A stretch of DNA of 64,000 nt from Haladaptatus salinisoli. Its GTDB lineage: Archaea > Halobacteriota > Halobacteria > Halobacteriales > Haladaptataceae. The position numbers and the translations under genes were made by a program. Location of the stretch: the NCBI RefSeq assembly GCF_020614375.1, contig NZ_CP085327.1, positions 744,001 to 808,000 of the forward strand. Direction: 5' to 3'. Shown here one piece after another: positions 17,849-26,135 of this stretch; the first letter of the stretch is position 1, and the number at the start of each line of letters is the position of its first letter. The notes under the pieces are model-generated. The model saw only the letters and a list, made by a program, of their open reading frames with translations, did not search any database and was not told the DNA's origin.

Positions 17849-18099
17849 CCCTCGTACTCTTCGTACTCCTCGGGCGCGTACGTCTTCACTTCGAGGGCGT
17901 GGATGTCCGTCGTCATGTGGTCGCCCAGCGCGTCGTACACCATCCGGTGCTGTTCGACGAGCGTCTTCCCCTCGAACGCCGGGGAGACGACGAGCGCGGC
18001 GAGATGGTCCTCGTCGTGGCTCCCGCGGGGATGGGTGATCGTCACGTCGGCGTCCTCGAGTCCCGATTCGATGAGTTCCGCGACCTCGTCCGCGTTCAT
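17845..18099 (-). CDS. BolA family protein
   Basis: A protein of 84 residues from ATG 18099 (MNADEVAELIESGLEDADVT); a TTG at 18126 would add nine residues and is less likely. The BolA fold is recognisable by HLAALVVSPAFEGKTLVEQH followed by RMVYDALGDHMTTDIHALEV, with the conserved His of the C-terminal helix-strand region. BolA proteins work with monothiol glutaredoxins or iron-sulphur handling in other organisms; the role in haloarchaea is not established. The gene is monocistronic and converges with the ABC ATPase. Confidence 0.9.
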   Translation of the reverse strand: MNADEVAELIESGLEDADVTITHPRGSHDEDHLAALVVSPAFEGKTLVEQHRMVYDALGDHMTTDIHALEVKTYAPEEYEEYEG

Positions 18100-18174
18100 G
18101 GTGGGACGTTTCTTGTCGAAGGACAAAAAGACGGACGGAACCGGTTCCGACGCGGCCGGCGAACCGAACCCGAA

Positions 18175-18486
18175 TCAGCGACCCAGAAGGTGAATCGTAT
18201 CGAGCCGGCCGATCGTCTTCGTCTCCGGTTCCTCGCCGCCCTCGTCCACCCGCTCGACCGGCGGGTCTCGGTACTCTGTGTAGACGTTCCAGAGGGTGTC
18301 GTCCGCCCGGACTGTGAACTCCCGAACGTCGTCGGGTCGCCAGACGCGGGTCACCTCCCCCTCGGAGGCCCCGCCGCCCGCCGCTTTCTTCGGCGACCAT
18401 TCGAGTTTAACGGTCATCCCCTCCGCGAGGTCGTTCGGCGATAGTTCGTCGGTCACGACTCCGCGTACCGTCTCGGCACCCGTCAA
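18175..18486 (-). CDS. Conserved haloarchaeal hypothetical protein
   Basis: About 103 residues read from TTG 18486, ten bases after the fen stop. The start is uncertain: the next candidate is GTG 18456. The sequence (GVVTDELSPNDLAEGMTVKL, VWRPDDVREFTVRADDTLWN, IGRLDTIHLLGR) looks like a small beta-barrel with basic and acidic surface patches. There are no membrane segments or metal motifs. The close spacing to fen suggests one transcript, so a nucleic-acid role is possible but only by association. Confidence 0.6.
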   Translation of the reverse strand: MTGAETVRGVVTDELSPNDLAEGMTVKLEWSPKKAAGGGASEGEVTRVWRPDDVREFTVRADDTLWNVYTEYRDPPVERVDEGGEEPETKTIGRLDTIHLLGR

Positions 18487-18496
18487 CGTGTCGGCC

Positions 18497-19477
18497 CTAC
18501 GTCCACTGGTCGAGACCCGTCTGCGCGACGCTCTCCTCGATTCGCTCGAAGCCGCGCTCGACCTCGTCCTCGTGCACCTTCCACTCCTCCGTGACGTACT
18601 CGCGCGCCGCCGCGACGTCCGGGTCCATCTGGGCGTCGAACTCGTACTCGTCGGTGACGTCGGGGTCGAGAAACAGCTCGCGGATGCGGTCCGCGTACTC
18701 GATGTACTCGCCGCGGTCTTCGAGAACCGACCAGAGGTCGCCGCGCTCTTTGACCGCCGAGAGCGCCGTCTTCGGCCCGACGCCGGAGAGGCCCTCGTTG
18801 AAGTCGGTGCCGCAGAGGATGGCGACGTCCACCAGTTGTTCCCACGTGATGTCGTGCGCTTCGAGCGTAGCGTCGAAGTCCATCAGCTCCGGGTCGCCCT
18901 TGCTCGTGAGCTTCCTGAGCGTGAGGGGCGAGCCGAAGAGCAGGGCGTCGTAGTCCTCGGTGCCGGTGTAGTCGACCGCGCCCCTCCGGGCCATGTGCGC
19001 CGCTTGCGCTTCGCCCTCGGCCGGAGCCTCGATGACCGGCACGTCGAGCAGGTCGAGCAGTTCCCGCGTCGTCTCCTGGATGACGGGCGTGAGCCGCTGG
19101 GTGTGTGCTTCGAGTCGGGCGATCTCTATCGTATCGCCCTCCTCGCGCGCTTCCTCCAGTTGATCCTCCAACTTCGAGCGCTGTTCGCGCCGGCTCTCTA
19201 TCTCGTCGCTCTTCAGGTCGGTCACGCGCCCGTCGAAGACGAAGACCGGGGTCAGGTCGTGTTCGAAGAACTTCGGAAGCCCCTGCACGATGCCCACGAG
19301 GTTCGCCACCTCGGTACCGTCGTCGGTGGTGTACACCTCGTCGCGCGTCCACTTCACGGTCGTCGTGAGGTAGCGATAGAGCCAGTTGTGCGCGTCCACC
19401 GCCACCAGCGACCCGTCCAACTCGTCGAAGCCGACCTCCTCGATGGCGGCGAGCTGCCGCAGTGCGGAGTTACCCAT
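18497..19477 (-). CDS. fen: Flap endonuclease 1 (FEN-1)
   Basis: A protein of 326 residues from ATG 19477 ([20 protein letters not shown]); the frame extends further upstream but with no plausible protein. Residues 1-105 are the XPG N domain ([27 protein letters not shown]). The XPG I domain has [20 protein letters not shown], with the catalytic acidic residues, and the helix-hairpin-helix is [20 protein letters not shown]. The C-terminus ends QTGLDQWT, a PIP-box-like motif for binding the sliding clamp PCNA. The enzyme removes 5' flaps in Okazaki-fragment maturation and base excision repair. Confidence 0.96.
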   Translation of the reverse strand: MGNSALRQLAAIEEVGFDELDGSLVAVDAHNWLYRYLTTTVKWTRDEVYTTDDGTEVANLVGIVQGLPKFFEHDLTPVFVFDGRVTDLKSDEIESRREQRSKLEDQLEEAREEGDTIEIARLEAHTQRLTPVIQETTRELLDLLDVPVIEAPAEGEAQAAHMARRGAVDYTGTEDYDALLFGSPLTLRKLTSKGDPELMDFDATLEAHDITWEQLVDVAILCGTDFNEGLSGVGPKTALSAVKERGDLWSVLEDRGEYIEYADRIRELFLDPDVTDEYEFDAQMDPDVAAAREYVTEEWKVHEDEVERGFERIEESVAQTGLDQWT

Positions 19478-20093
19478 TTGCGGGGAGTAAGGGCGGGGTG
19501 GGCTTGAAGGCTGTCGTCCTACGGCGGAATCGCGACGCCGACCGAACTCGAAGTCGTGAAGAGGGTGACCGGAACACCGACCGAGACGACGGCCTGCGGG
19601 TGACGCTCCGAACGTGCTGCACGCCCGCAGCCCGGATGGAGGCCCCCAGAGCGCGAACGGCGGGACGACGAATCGTGGGAGAAGAGACCAAAACGCACCG
19701 CGCGTCACCGTATCCATCGTGGTTCGGGCGTTCGGACTTCCGAGAGTCGATGGGTCGAGCGCGACGGCGACGACGATGACCAACGGCGCGCCGTGAACGA
19801 CCGACGGGAAACCCGCCAGCGACGACAGTCGGCAGCAGGGTGGCGAGGTCGTTCGCGTCGATAATCACGAACGTCGGCAACGGTCCGGCGACGTCGGGGA
19901 GGCTAACGCTCGCCACTACGAGGACGGGAAAAACGAACCCGAGGGGCGATTTTTGCCGATCGAGAACGAATCGAGGTCGAACGGGAGCGTTCGTACCGAA
20001 TTCGAGGACGACGTCCTCGAACGAGGTTTCTCGGAGCGCCGATGAATACGGAGGACTTCCGGAAAATCGTCCGGCGGGGGACGGAAAACGGAG
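19478..20093. other. 616-base stretch without a confident gene
   Basis: Between fen and the DsbA-like gene, which both run on the minus strand. On the minus strand a possible GTG at 19916 opens [36 protein letters not shown], and the next frame continues with hydrophobic [20 protein letters not shown] and then [20 protein letters not shown]. Joined with a one-base shift at about 19800 this looks like a small membrane protein in decay. Neither frame alone is convincing. The fen promoter must also lie here. Confidence 0.4.
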
Positions 20094-21101
20094 CTACTCG
20101 GAGGACGCGGTGCTGGTGGTCGAACCGCTGGCGGTCGTGGCGTTAGTAGTCGTCTTTCCCGCGGTCGCGTTCGAGGCCGGAGCGGTAGTCCCAGTTGTCG
20201 TGTCGGGAGTCGTTCCGGAGGTCGTAGCCGTCCCGTCAGTCGTGGTGTTGCCATCGCTCGTCGGAGTCGTCGTCCCGTGGGGCGTCGACGTCCCCGACCC
20301 CTTCCCGAGCGCGGCGTCCAACTGCGCGACCGTCCGATTCGGATTCACCGTCGGCGCGGTCACCGTTCCACCGACCACGACGCGGGGCACGGCACCGATT
20401 GGAATTTCCCGAACCCGTTCCATCGTTCGTTCGATCCGCTTCTGGTGCGTTCCGTTCTCGATCTCCGATTCGATCGTACCGAGGTTCGTCACGCCCGCCT
20501 TCTTCGCGATTCGAAGGAGCGTCTCGGTCGTCGCCCACCCGTCGACGCCGCTTCGATTTTGGAACATGTACTCGAAGTAGTTCCAGTACGAGGCCGGGTC
20601 GTTGTTCCAGACGGACAGTCCCGCTCGCGCCGCTCGGGGTTCGTCCGAGCCGTGAAATCCCTCGCCGTTCCTGTACGCGACGGCGCGGAATTCGAGGGCC
20701 ACGTCGCCGGATTCGACGTACCGTTCGACGATGTCGCGCATGAGTCCGAACACGAAATCGGCCGTGTGAGGGCATTTCCACGCCCCGTAGACGGTCGCCG
20801 TGACCGGAGCGTCGTCCGTTCCCATCGTCGCGTAGGTGAACTTGCTCGGGCGGCCCGGAACGGTCGCGGATCGATAGACTCCGGGCGGCGACTCGATCTC
20901 CGCGACCTCGGATTCGGTCGCGGAATCGTTACGTTCGCCGGTGCTCCCGACGGCCGTCGACGTTTCCACACCGTTCGACGTTCCACTCGACGCGGGCGTC
21001 CCTTCGTGGGTCGATCGACTCGAAAAGGCAGCGCAGCCGGGCGCGCCGACCGAAAGTCCCGTGCCGATGAGACCGAGCATCTTCCGCCGACTGGTTTTCA
21101 T
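20094..21101 (-). CDS. DsbA-like thioredoxin-fold lipoprotein with CPHT active site
   Basis: A protein of 335 residues from ATG 21101. The signal peptide MKTSRRKMLGLIGTGLSVGA leads to a lipobox ending in Cys (APGCAAF), so it should be a Tat-exported membrane lipoprotein. Residues about 80-260 are a DsbA-type fold: FTYATMGTDDAPVTATVYGA, then WKCPHT with Cys110, and VPRVVVGGTVTAPTV holding the cis-Pro. The motif is CPHT instead of DsbA's CPHC, so it has only one of the two redox cysteines. I recall CPxT variants in other haloarchaea, so this may be a subfamily trait rather than decay. The last 70 residues are Thr/Ser-rich (TTTPTSDGNTTTDGTATTS), a likely glycosylated spacer. Confidence 0.85.
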   Translation of the reverse strand: MKTSRRKMLGLIGTGLSVGAPGCAAFSSRSTHEGTPASSGTSNGVETSTAVGSTGERNDSATESEVAEIESPPGVYRSATVPGRPSKFTYATMGTDDAPVTATVYGAWKCPHTADFVFGLMRDIVERYVESGDVALEFRAVAYRNGEGFHGSDEPRAARAGLSVWNNDPASYWNYFEYMFQNRSGVDGWATTETLLRIAKKAGVTNLGTIESEIENGTHQKRIERTMERVREIPIGAVPRVVVGGTVTAPTVNPNRTVAQLDAALGKGSGTSTPHGTTTPTSDGNTTTDGTATTSGTTPDTTTGTTAPASNATAGKTTTNATTASGSTTSTASSE

Positions 21102-21188
21102 ACGCTTTTTCCGTCCCAAAAGGACTTCGTTAATCGGCAGTTAAACGGTAAAACGAACCGAACGAGAACGGGTGGAACTCGTCGTCGG

Positions 21189-21743
21189 TTACCGCGGCGA
21201 GGGAGGTTTCTCACCCTCCCTCTCGGCGAGGAACGCTTCTTCGTCCGTCGAAAGGTCGCGCTCCCGAAACACGTCCAACCCCGCTTGATACGTTTCCCGC
21301 GACCGGTCTCCCGGATACGTCAACACGAGCTCGGCGATACCCGTCTCCTCGCCCGTGAACCCGAACCCCGCCCGGTAGAGCGCCTGGTACGCGAAGGGGT
21401 TGTTCACCGCGATTTTCACCCGCCGGTAGTTCCGGGCGCGAATCCGCTCCGTCGCGAACCGAATCAGCCGCGGGCCGATTCCCTCGCCGCGCCGCTCCGC
21501 GCGCACCGTCACGTACCGGAGCCACATCATTTCCTCGTCGGTGCGGTCCTCGTTGAACGCGACGGCGGCGATGATCCCGCCGTCGGCGTCCTCCGCGTCC
21601 TCGCTCTCCGCCTCGCCTACCTCCACCCTCGCCACCGCCTTCCCCGTGTTCGACATCACGAACTTGCCGGCGTAGCTGAACCGCTCGTGGTCGAGGCGGA
21701 GGGTCGGTTCGTCCTCGGGCCACCCCAGTACCGCGTACTCCAT
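21189..21743 (-). CDS. GNAT family N-acetyltransferase
   Basis: A protein of 184 residues from ATG 21743 (MEYAVLGWPEDEPTLRLDHE); ATG 21770 would add nine residues. The acetyl-CoA-binding motif A is RYVTVRAERRGEGIGPRLIR (RxxGIG type), followed by VKIAVNNPFAYQALYRAGFG, the typical motif B region. The C-terminal part (ETYQAGLDVFRERDLSTDEE) is a family-specific extension. The acceptor substrate cannot be told. It is divergent from the methyltransferase gene, with a shared AT-rich element at 21781-21788 between them. Confidence 0.85.
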   Translation of the reverse strand: MEYAVLGWPEDEPTLRLDHERFSYAGKFVMSNTGKAVARVEVGEAESEDAEDADGGIIAAVAFNEDRTDEEMMWLRYVTVRAERRGEGIGPRLIRFATERIRARNYRRVKIAVNNPFAYQALYRAGFGFTGEETGIAELVLTYPGDRSRETYQAGLDVFRERDLSTDEEAFLAEREGEKPPSPR

Positions 21744-21780
21744 GCCGAACGGTTCGAACGCGAGGTTCATCCATCCGTCG

Positions 21781-21788
21781 GGTTTTAC
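21781..21788. promoter_or_regulatory. Shared TATA-like element between GNAT and methyltransferase genes
   Basis: TTTTAC-type element lying about 27 bases before ATG 21813 on the plus strand, and about 40 bases before ATG 21743 on the minus strand. The distance fits a leaderless start for the methyltransferase; for the GNAT gene it favours the shorter start. Confidence 0.4.
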
Positions 21789-21812
21789 TCGTCGGCCGCC
21801 GTCTGTCGCGCC

Positions 21813-22403
21813 ATGCCGAGTTCCAACGGAGACGTCCACCACTTCGACCGCTTCGCGCGCTTCTACGACCTCCTCTCGCCGGACGCCGACGCCGATATTC
21901 TCGCGGAGGGACTCGCGCAGGCGGAGCGCCCCGTCGAGCGCGTCGTGGACGTGGCCGGCGGAACCGGACGCGCCGCGAGGGCGCTCGACGCCGACGAGCG
22001 AATCGTGCTCGACGCCTCGGGGAAGATGCTCGCGCAGGCGCGCGCTCGCGGACTCGACTGCGTTCGGGGGGACGCCTCCCGACTGCCCCTCCGTTCCGAA
22101 TCGGTCGACGCCGTCGTCGTCTCCGACGCCCTCCACCACGTCGGGGCCGTCGCGGACGCCCTCGCCGAAATCGCCCGGGTCCTCCGTTCCGGGGGCGTCC
22201 TCGTCGTCCGAGAGTACAATCCGGCGACGATTCGAGGGAAACTGCTCGTCCGAGGCGAACATCTCATCGGGATGGACTCGACCTTCTTCGCGCCCGAGGA
22301 GTTGGTTCGAATGCTCTCCGACGTGGATCTCGTCCCCCGAGTTCGGAACCGAGGCTTCGATTACACCGTCGCGGGCGTCAAGCGCACACCGGGAACGACA
22401 TAA
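21813..22403 (+). CDS. Class I SAM-dependent methyltransferase
   Basis: A protein of 196 residues from ATG 21813 (MPSSNGDVHHFDRFARFYDL). The sequence has the UbiE/MenG-like layout: motif I VVDVAGGTGRAARAL near residue 50, motif II RIVLDASGKMLAQARARGLD, motif III DALHHVGAVADALAEIARVL and then RSGGVLVVREYNPATIRGKL. A pathway partner is not visible, so a menaquinone or other small-molecule methylation role is only possible. The gene is followed closely by the DUF3054 gene. Confidence 0.88.
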   Translation: MPSSNGDVHHFDRFARFYDLLSPDADADILAEGLAQAERPVERVVDVAGGTGRAARALDADERIVLDASGKMLAQARARGLDCVRGDASRLPLRSESVDAVVVSDALHHVGAVADALAEIARVLRSGGVLVVREYNPATIRGKLLVRGEHLIGMDSTFFAPEELVRMLSDVDLVPRVRNRGFDYTVAGVKRTPGTT

Positions 22404-22426
22404 CCCCGGCGCGCCGAGTGAAGGAC

Positions 22427-22837
22427 ATGAGCAGCGTGTTCGGTGCTCGGCGTTTCGACCGCTCGTCGGCCACGGCGGGACTGGCCATCGGGGATCTGCT
22501 GGTGCTGTCGATACTCCTCGGAATGGGAAGCCTCCGCCACAACGAAAATCCGATCGAAGTACCGCTGCTGTTCGCCGACACGGTCGCGCCGTTTCTCGTC
22601 GGTTGGATAGTCGCGTCGGTAATCGTCGGCGCGTACAGCGCACGAGCGCAGCGGTCGGTTCGCGACGCGGCCCTCTTCGGCGGAGGAACGTGGATCGTCG
22701 CATCGCTCATCGGGGCCGGACTGAGAGCGACCCCGCTGTTCCACGGGAACGCCCCCCTGACGTTCGTCGCGGTCGTGACGGGTATCGGGTTGGTGTTCTT
22801 CGTCGTCTGGCGGGGGCTGGCGGCGGCGGTGTCGTGA
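22427..22837 (+). CDS. DUF3054 family membrane protein
   Basis: A protein of 136 residues from ATG 22427; a GTG nine bases earlier is possible. Four hydrophobic segments are visible (AGLAIGDLLVLSILLGMGSL, FLVGWIVASVIVGAYS, GTWIVASLIGAGLRATPLF, LTFVAVVTGIGLVFFVVWRG). The residues GD near the first helix and RxTPLF fit the DUF3054 family as I recall it. Function is unknown. It is probably co-transcribed with the methyltransferase 23 bases upstream. Confidence 0.75.
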   Translation: MSSVFGARRFDRSSATAGLAIGDLLVLSILLGMGSLRHNENPIEVPLLFADTVAPFLVGWIVASVIVGAYSARAQRSVRDAALFGGGTWIVASLIGAGLRATPLFHGNAPLTFVAVVTGIGLVFFVVWRGLAAAVS

Positions 22838-22924
22838 GGGAACGCCGTAGTCTCCGACCGCGGTCAGGGTCGAATCGGCGGGTGCCCAGCAGCGTGAAGT
22901 GAGTCGCGAAGCAATCGTCGGTCG

Positions 22925-23329
22925 ATGTCGTCGATACCCAGTGACTTCCACGACCTGTTCGAAAAGCCGGTGTTCGCGCACGTGGCGACGCTCACGCCGG
23001 AAGGCCTCCCGCACGTGACGCCGGTCTGGATCGACTACGACGCGGACGCGGACCGCGTTCTCGTTAACACGGAGCGCGGTCGGCGCAAGGAACGAAACGT
23101 CCAGCAGGATCCGAGGGTCGGGGTGAGCATGATCGACCCCGAAAACCCGTACCGGGCGCTGTCCATCCTCGGCGAGGTCGACGAGATAACCGAGGAGGGA
23201 GCCCGCGAGCACATCGACGAACTCGCGCGGCGGTACACCGACGCCGACGAGTACCAGCCGACCATCCAAACTGCGAGGGTGCTTCTCGAGATTCGACCGG
23301 ACGAGGTCATCGCGCACGGCGGCGACTGA
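22925..23329 (+). CDS. PPOX-class F420/flavin-dependent oxidoreductase
   Basis: A protein of 134 residues, the standard size for the split-barrel pyridoxamine-phosphate-oxidase-like family. It has FEKPVFAHVATLTPEGLPHV followed by TPVWIDYDADADRVLVNTER, then RKERNVQQDPRVGVSMIDPE and YRALSILGEVDEITEEGARE, matching F420-binding haloarchaeal and actinobacterial PPOX proteins. It would bind a deazaflavin or flavin cofactor; the substrate is unknown. It starts at ATG 22925 and stands alone. Confidence 0.88.
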   Translation: MSSIPSDFHDLFEKPVFAHVATLTPEGLPHVTPVWIDYDADADRVLVNTERGRRKERNVQQDPRVGVSMIDPENPYRALSILGEVDEITEEGAREHIDELARRYTDADEYQPTIQTARVLLEIRPDEVIAHGGD

Positions 23330-23353
23330 GCGGAGTCGCCGTACCCGCCATCG

Positions 23354-23995
23354 TCACGCCGATACGCGTCGATACTCGACGTACGAGTAGACCGCGAGAT
23401 AGAGGGCCACGACGACCGCCGGGCCGGCGATGAGATAGACCGCGTACGCCGGAACGAGCGCGCCGAGGAGGGCGACGACCCCGGCGAGTTTGAAGAGCGG
23501 TCCGGCGCGGGAGTGGGTCTTCCGCCACACCTCGTCGCTCGTCATCGTCCACGGGGTCCGGACGCCGACGAACCAGTTACGCTCGACGCGGTTCATCAAC
23601 GTCCCGACGAAGTAGTACAGCGCACCGATCGCGGGCGCGAGCACCGCCGTGAACTCGAATCGATAGTCGAGATTCCAGAGGACGACGAGCAGATGGACGT
23701 AGAGCACGAACGCGACGAGGAGGACGACGAACAGGTCGTAGTGCTCGCGGAAAGCCTCGACGTTCTCGCCGAGCGGGTCGATCTTCGGAATCACCGCGAA
23801 CAGACAGAGGAGACCCGCGGCCAGCGCGGGGAGAAAGAACGCCCCCCAGACCTTCGGCGTCGTACCGTCGGCGTCGCCGCTCGCGTTCCAGTGGGTCGTC
23901 ATCCGCTCGGGGAACTGCGGATAATAGTACGCGCTGACCCCGAACGCGACGACGACGAGCGCGAGCGCGGCGAGATATTTCGTTCGCCCTTTCAT
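23354..23995 (-). CDS. SdpI/DUF1648 family membrane protein
   Basis: A protein of 213 residues with six hydrophobic segments. The N-terminal DUF1648 part carries YYYPQFPERMTTHWNASGDA then DGTTPKVWGAFFLPAL, and the C-terminal SdpI domain holds NWFVGVRTPWTMTSDEVWRK THSRAG, the family hallmark. In Bacillus SdpI gives immunity to the SdpC toxin; archaeal members have no known partner and no toxin gene lies nearby. The start at 23995 is followed on the other side by a long non-coding region. Confidence 0.9.
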   Translation of the reverse strand: MKGRTKYLAALALVVVAFGVSAYYYPQFPERMTTHWNASGDADGTTPKVWGAFFLPALAAGLLCLFAVIPKIDPLGENVEAFREHYDLFVVLLVAFVLYVHLLVVLWNLDYRFEFTAVLAPAIGALYYFVGTLMNRVERNWFVGVRTPWTMTSDEVWRKTHSRAGPLFKLAGVVALLGALVPAYAVYLIAGPAVVVALYLAVYSYVEYRRVSA

Positions 23996-24377
23996 GTCCG
24001 ATTGTTTCGCGTTTCGACGTATAAATCTACGTGAGAGACCCGAAACGCGACTCCTGTCGTCGCACAGTCGTCGCCGCGTCGACGGAAGCGCGCCTAAGGA
24101 TGATTACCTCCGGTTATCTCCGGCCCCGATTTCGTGCTATTCATCGTACGATTATCGTTACTCCATCGGCGAGCGGCGACGGATTCAGCCGATTAACTAC
24201 CGACCCCCTGAAACGCTCGAAAAACCGGCACACGGCGTCCATATCCTGAGTTAATACCTATAACTTATGGAGAACCAATGCGTCTATGAGATAGTGAATA
24301 CCGAAGACATACAGAGAACGACTGTCGCGCATATGGGAAAGAGTTTTATACCCTGTCCGCATATTCTATAATGGATT
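23996..24377. other. 382-base intergenic region with an AT-rich promoter zone
   Basis: Divergent spacer between the SdpI gene (minus) and the small membrane-protein gene (plus). The right third (about 24245-24370) is clearly AT-richer than the surroundings and contains ttaatacctataac and the TTTTATA promoter at 24344-24350. A 34-codon frame (ATG 24267 to TAA 24371, MENQCVYEIVNTEDIQRTTV and 14 more residues) lies in this zone; I list it only as a possibility because its end overlaps the next promoter. Confidence 0.5.
24344..24350 (+). promoter_or_regulatory. TATA box of the small membrane-protein gene
   Basis: TTTTATA centred about 31 bases before ATG 24378, in an AT-rich context. It fits a leaderless or near-leaderless transcript. 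Confidence 0.6.
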
Positions 24378-24593
24378 ATGACTGGATACTATGACCTCAT
24401 TCTGGGCCTGATTCCGCTCGCACTGATCGGCGTAACCGGAGCGTTCAGCGTCGCTGGACTTACGATGACGATGGCAGTTCCCCTCGGAGCAACCGCGTCG
24501 GTGTTGCTCATCGGACACGCGCTGTTCATCAACGGACCCGTCGACGAATCGTCTCAACTTCAGTCATCGACTCCAGTCAACCCTGCGGACTAA
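24378..24593 (+). CDS. Small two-helix membrane protein
   Basis: A protein of 71 residues (MTGYYDLILGLIPLALIGVT start). Two hydrophobic segments, residues about 7-24 and 28-52 (VAGLTMTMAVPLGATASVLL), are followed by a short polar tail (DESSQLQSSTPVNPAD). The strong TATA box upstream and clean reading frame support a real gene. Similar short membrane proteins occur widely in haloarchaea without known function. It is separated by 48 bases from the cyclodeaminase-like gene. Confidence 0.7.
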   Translation: MTGYYDLILGLIPLALIGVTGAFSVAGLTMTMAVPLGATASVLLIGHALFINGPVDESSQLQSSTPVNPAD

Positions 24594-24641
24594 CTCTCTC
24601 TTTCCTCAACGGTTTTGTCGCTGGCATCCGTTTTGCCGGCC

Positions 24642-25640
24642 ATGACAGATGCGCTGTTTCTGACGAGCGACGACGTTGCGGGATTGGCGACGCCGGGCGA
24701 GTACGTCGACGCCGTCCGCGAGGGGTACCGCCAGCGAGGGACGGGTGCGCCCGCGGAACCCCGTACGACGCTTGTGAACGACGACCCGTCGGGGATGCTG
24801 ACGGGGTACTCCGCCATCCTCCCCGAAACCGGCGCGATGGGCGGTTACATGTACACCGCCGGATTCGGCGCGGGCGACGCGTGGTTCGTGACGCCGCTGT
24901 TCGACGCCGAGAGCGGCGAACCCCTCGCGCTCGTCGACGGTGCGAGCATGAACCCCTTCAAGACGGGCGCGGTGGGTGCGGTCGGCGTGGACGCGCTCGC
25001 TCGGGAAGACGCGACGACGCTCGCGGTCATCGGAAGCGGGGCGCAGGCTCGCGGTCAGTTGAAGGCGACGGCGACGGTTCGCGACCTCGAAACCGTCTGG
25101 GTGTACTCGCCGACGAAGGCGAACCGCGAATCGTTCGCCGCCGAGATGAACGAGAAACTGGACGCCTCGGTGGCCGCCGTCGCCAGCAGCGCCGCCGCGG
25201 TGGAGAACGCGGACGTCGTCGTCACCGCGACCACCGCCAGCGAACCGGTGTTCGACGGCGACCTGCTCGAAGACGGGGCGCACGTCACCGCGATGGGCCA
25301 GTACCACCCGAAGAAACGCGAACTCGACGCGACGACCGTCGAACGCGCGACCTACGTTCCGGACCTGCGGGAACGGATGACGCGGGACGCCGGGTCGTTC
25401 CGCTTCGCGCTGGAGTCGGGTGCGATAACCGAAGACCACGTCCACGCGGAACTCGGCGAGGTGGTCGCGGGCGAGAAGCCGGGACGCGCGTCGGCCGACG
25501 AGATAACCGTCTTCGACAGCGGCGGAACCGCCATCGAGACGGTCGCCTCCGCGTACATGCTCTACGAGAAGGCCGACGCGAAGGGGCTGGGTTCGCCTGT
25601 CTCGCTCTCGCCCGCGAGCGAGGCGTTGACGGGCGAGTGA
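24642..25640 (+). CDS. Ornithine cyclodeaminase / alanine dehydrogenase-like protein
   Basis: A protein of 332 residues from ATG 24642 (MTDALFLTSDDVAGLATPGE); an in-frame start at 24615 was rejected. It has the mu-crystallin/OCD layout: GYMYTAGFGAGDAWFVTPLF, then SMNPFKTGAVGAVGVDALAR around the substrate site (conserved Lys in PFKTGA), and the NAD-binding motif LAVIGSGAQARGQLKATATV. The usual Asp in the catalytic site of true OCD (DATHINAVG-type) reads VTAMGQYHPKKRELD here. Family members act as ornithine cyclodeaminase, alanine dehydrogenase or ketimine reductase; sequence alone does not decide. There are no amino-acid pathway genes beside it. Confidence 0.88.
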   Translation: MTDALFLTSDDVAGLATPGEYVDAVREGYRQRGTGAPAEPRTTLVNDDPSGMLTGYSAILPETGAMGGYMYTAGFGAGDAWFVTPLFDAESGEPLALVDGASMNPFKTGAVGAVGVDALAREDATTLAVIGSGAQARGQLKATATVRDLETVWVYSPTKANRESFAAEMNEKLDASVAAVASSAAAVENADVVVTATTASEPVFDGDLLEDGAHVTAMGQYHPKKRELDATTVERATYVPDLRERMTRDAGSFRFALESGAITEDHVHAELGEVVAGEKPGRASADEITVFDSGGTAIETVASAYMLYEKADAKGLGSPVSLSPASEALTGE

Positions 25641-25650
25641 GCCGGACCGC

Positions 25651-26082
25651 CTACTCCGCGCGAGAGCCGACCCAAGCGCCGAGCGAGAGCCCGTACACGA
25701 CGTGCCCGGCGTGGAACACCGCCCGCTCGTCCTGTTCGAGGTTCATCTCCAACAGCCACTCGAGGAGGACGCGTTCTCCGAAGAGGGAGAGCGCGAGTCC
25801 GTAGACGAGGCCCGCGAGCAGTCCTTCCGTCTCCGGTTCGAGGGACGACGACTCCGTCGACCGCGCCGCCAGCACCGGAGCGAAGACGCTCCCCGCGCCA
25901 GCGCCGTACAGCAGGTGGAGCAACAGCGCGCCGACCGTGTGGTCGTCCGGTTCGCCGCCGACGAACTTCGAGAGGAACGCCGCGGTCGGAGGGAGCGACC
26001 GGGCGACCGGTTCGCGGAACGCCGTCATGATGACGGTGCCGAAGAGACCGCCGACGAACCCCGTTTTCGCGTTCGAACTCAT
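25651..26082 (-). CDS. Haloarchaeal membrane protein of unknown function
   Basis: A protein of 143 residues with about four hydrophobic segments: GFVGGLFGTVIMTAFREPVA, VGALLLHLLYGAGAGSVFAP, EGLLAGLVYGLALSLFGERV and FHAGHVVYGLSLGAWVG. Small residues, Gly motifs and a His in the last helix (FHAGHVVYG) are notable. I cannot name the family; it resembles small DUF membrane proteins that occur singly in haloarchaea. It converges with the cyclodeaminase-like gene with a gap of ten bases. Confidence 0.75.
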   Translation of the reverse strand: MSSNAKTGFVGGLFGTVIMTAFREPVARSLPPTAAFLSKFVGGEPDDHTVGALLLHLLYGAGAGSVFAPVLAARSTESSSLEPETEGLLAGLVYGLALSLFGERVLLEWLLEMNLEQDERAVFHAGHVVYGLSLGAWVGSRAE

Positions 26083-26135
26083 GCGGCGGAACTACGGACG
26101 ACGGACGAATAGTGCTGGCGGCGACTCGCCGCCGA

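Noticed and set aside
15572..18400. A 942-codon open frame on the minus strand opposite the sugar ABC genes
   Set aside because: Arg/His/Gly-rich antisense shadow typical of high-GC coding DNA; the plus strand carries clear permease and ATPase motifs.
18427..18486. A much shorter start for the hypothetical gene after fen
   Set aside because: Kept the longer form because it begins ten bases after the fen stop, but the start remains open.
20277..21812. Long N-terminal extension of the methyltransferase frame
   Set aside because: The extension is antisense to the DsbA-like and GNAT genes and is not protein-like; the methyltransferase starts at 21813 behind a TATA-like element.
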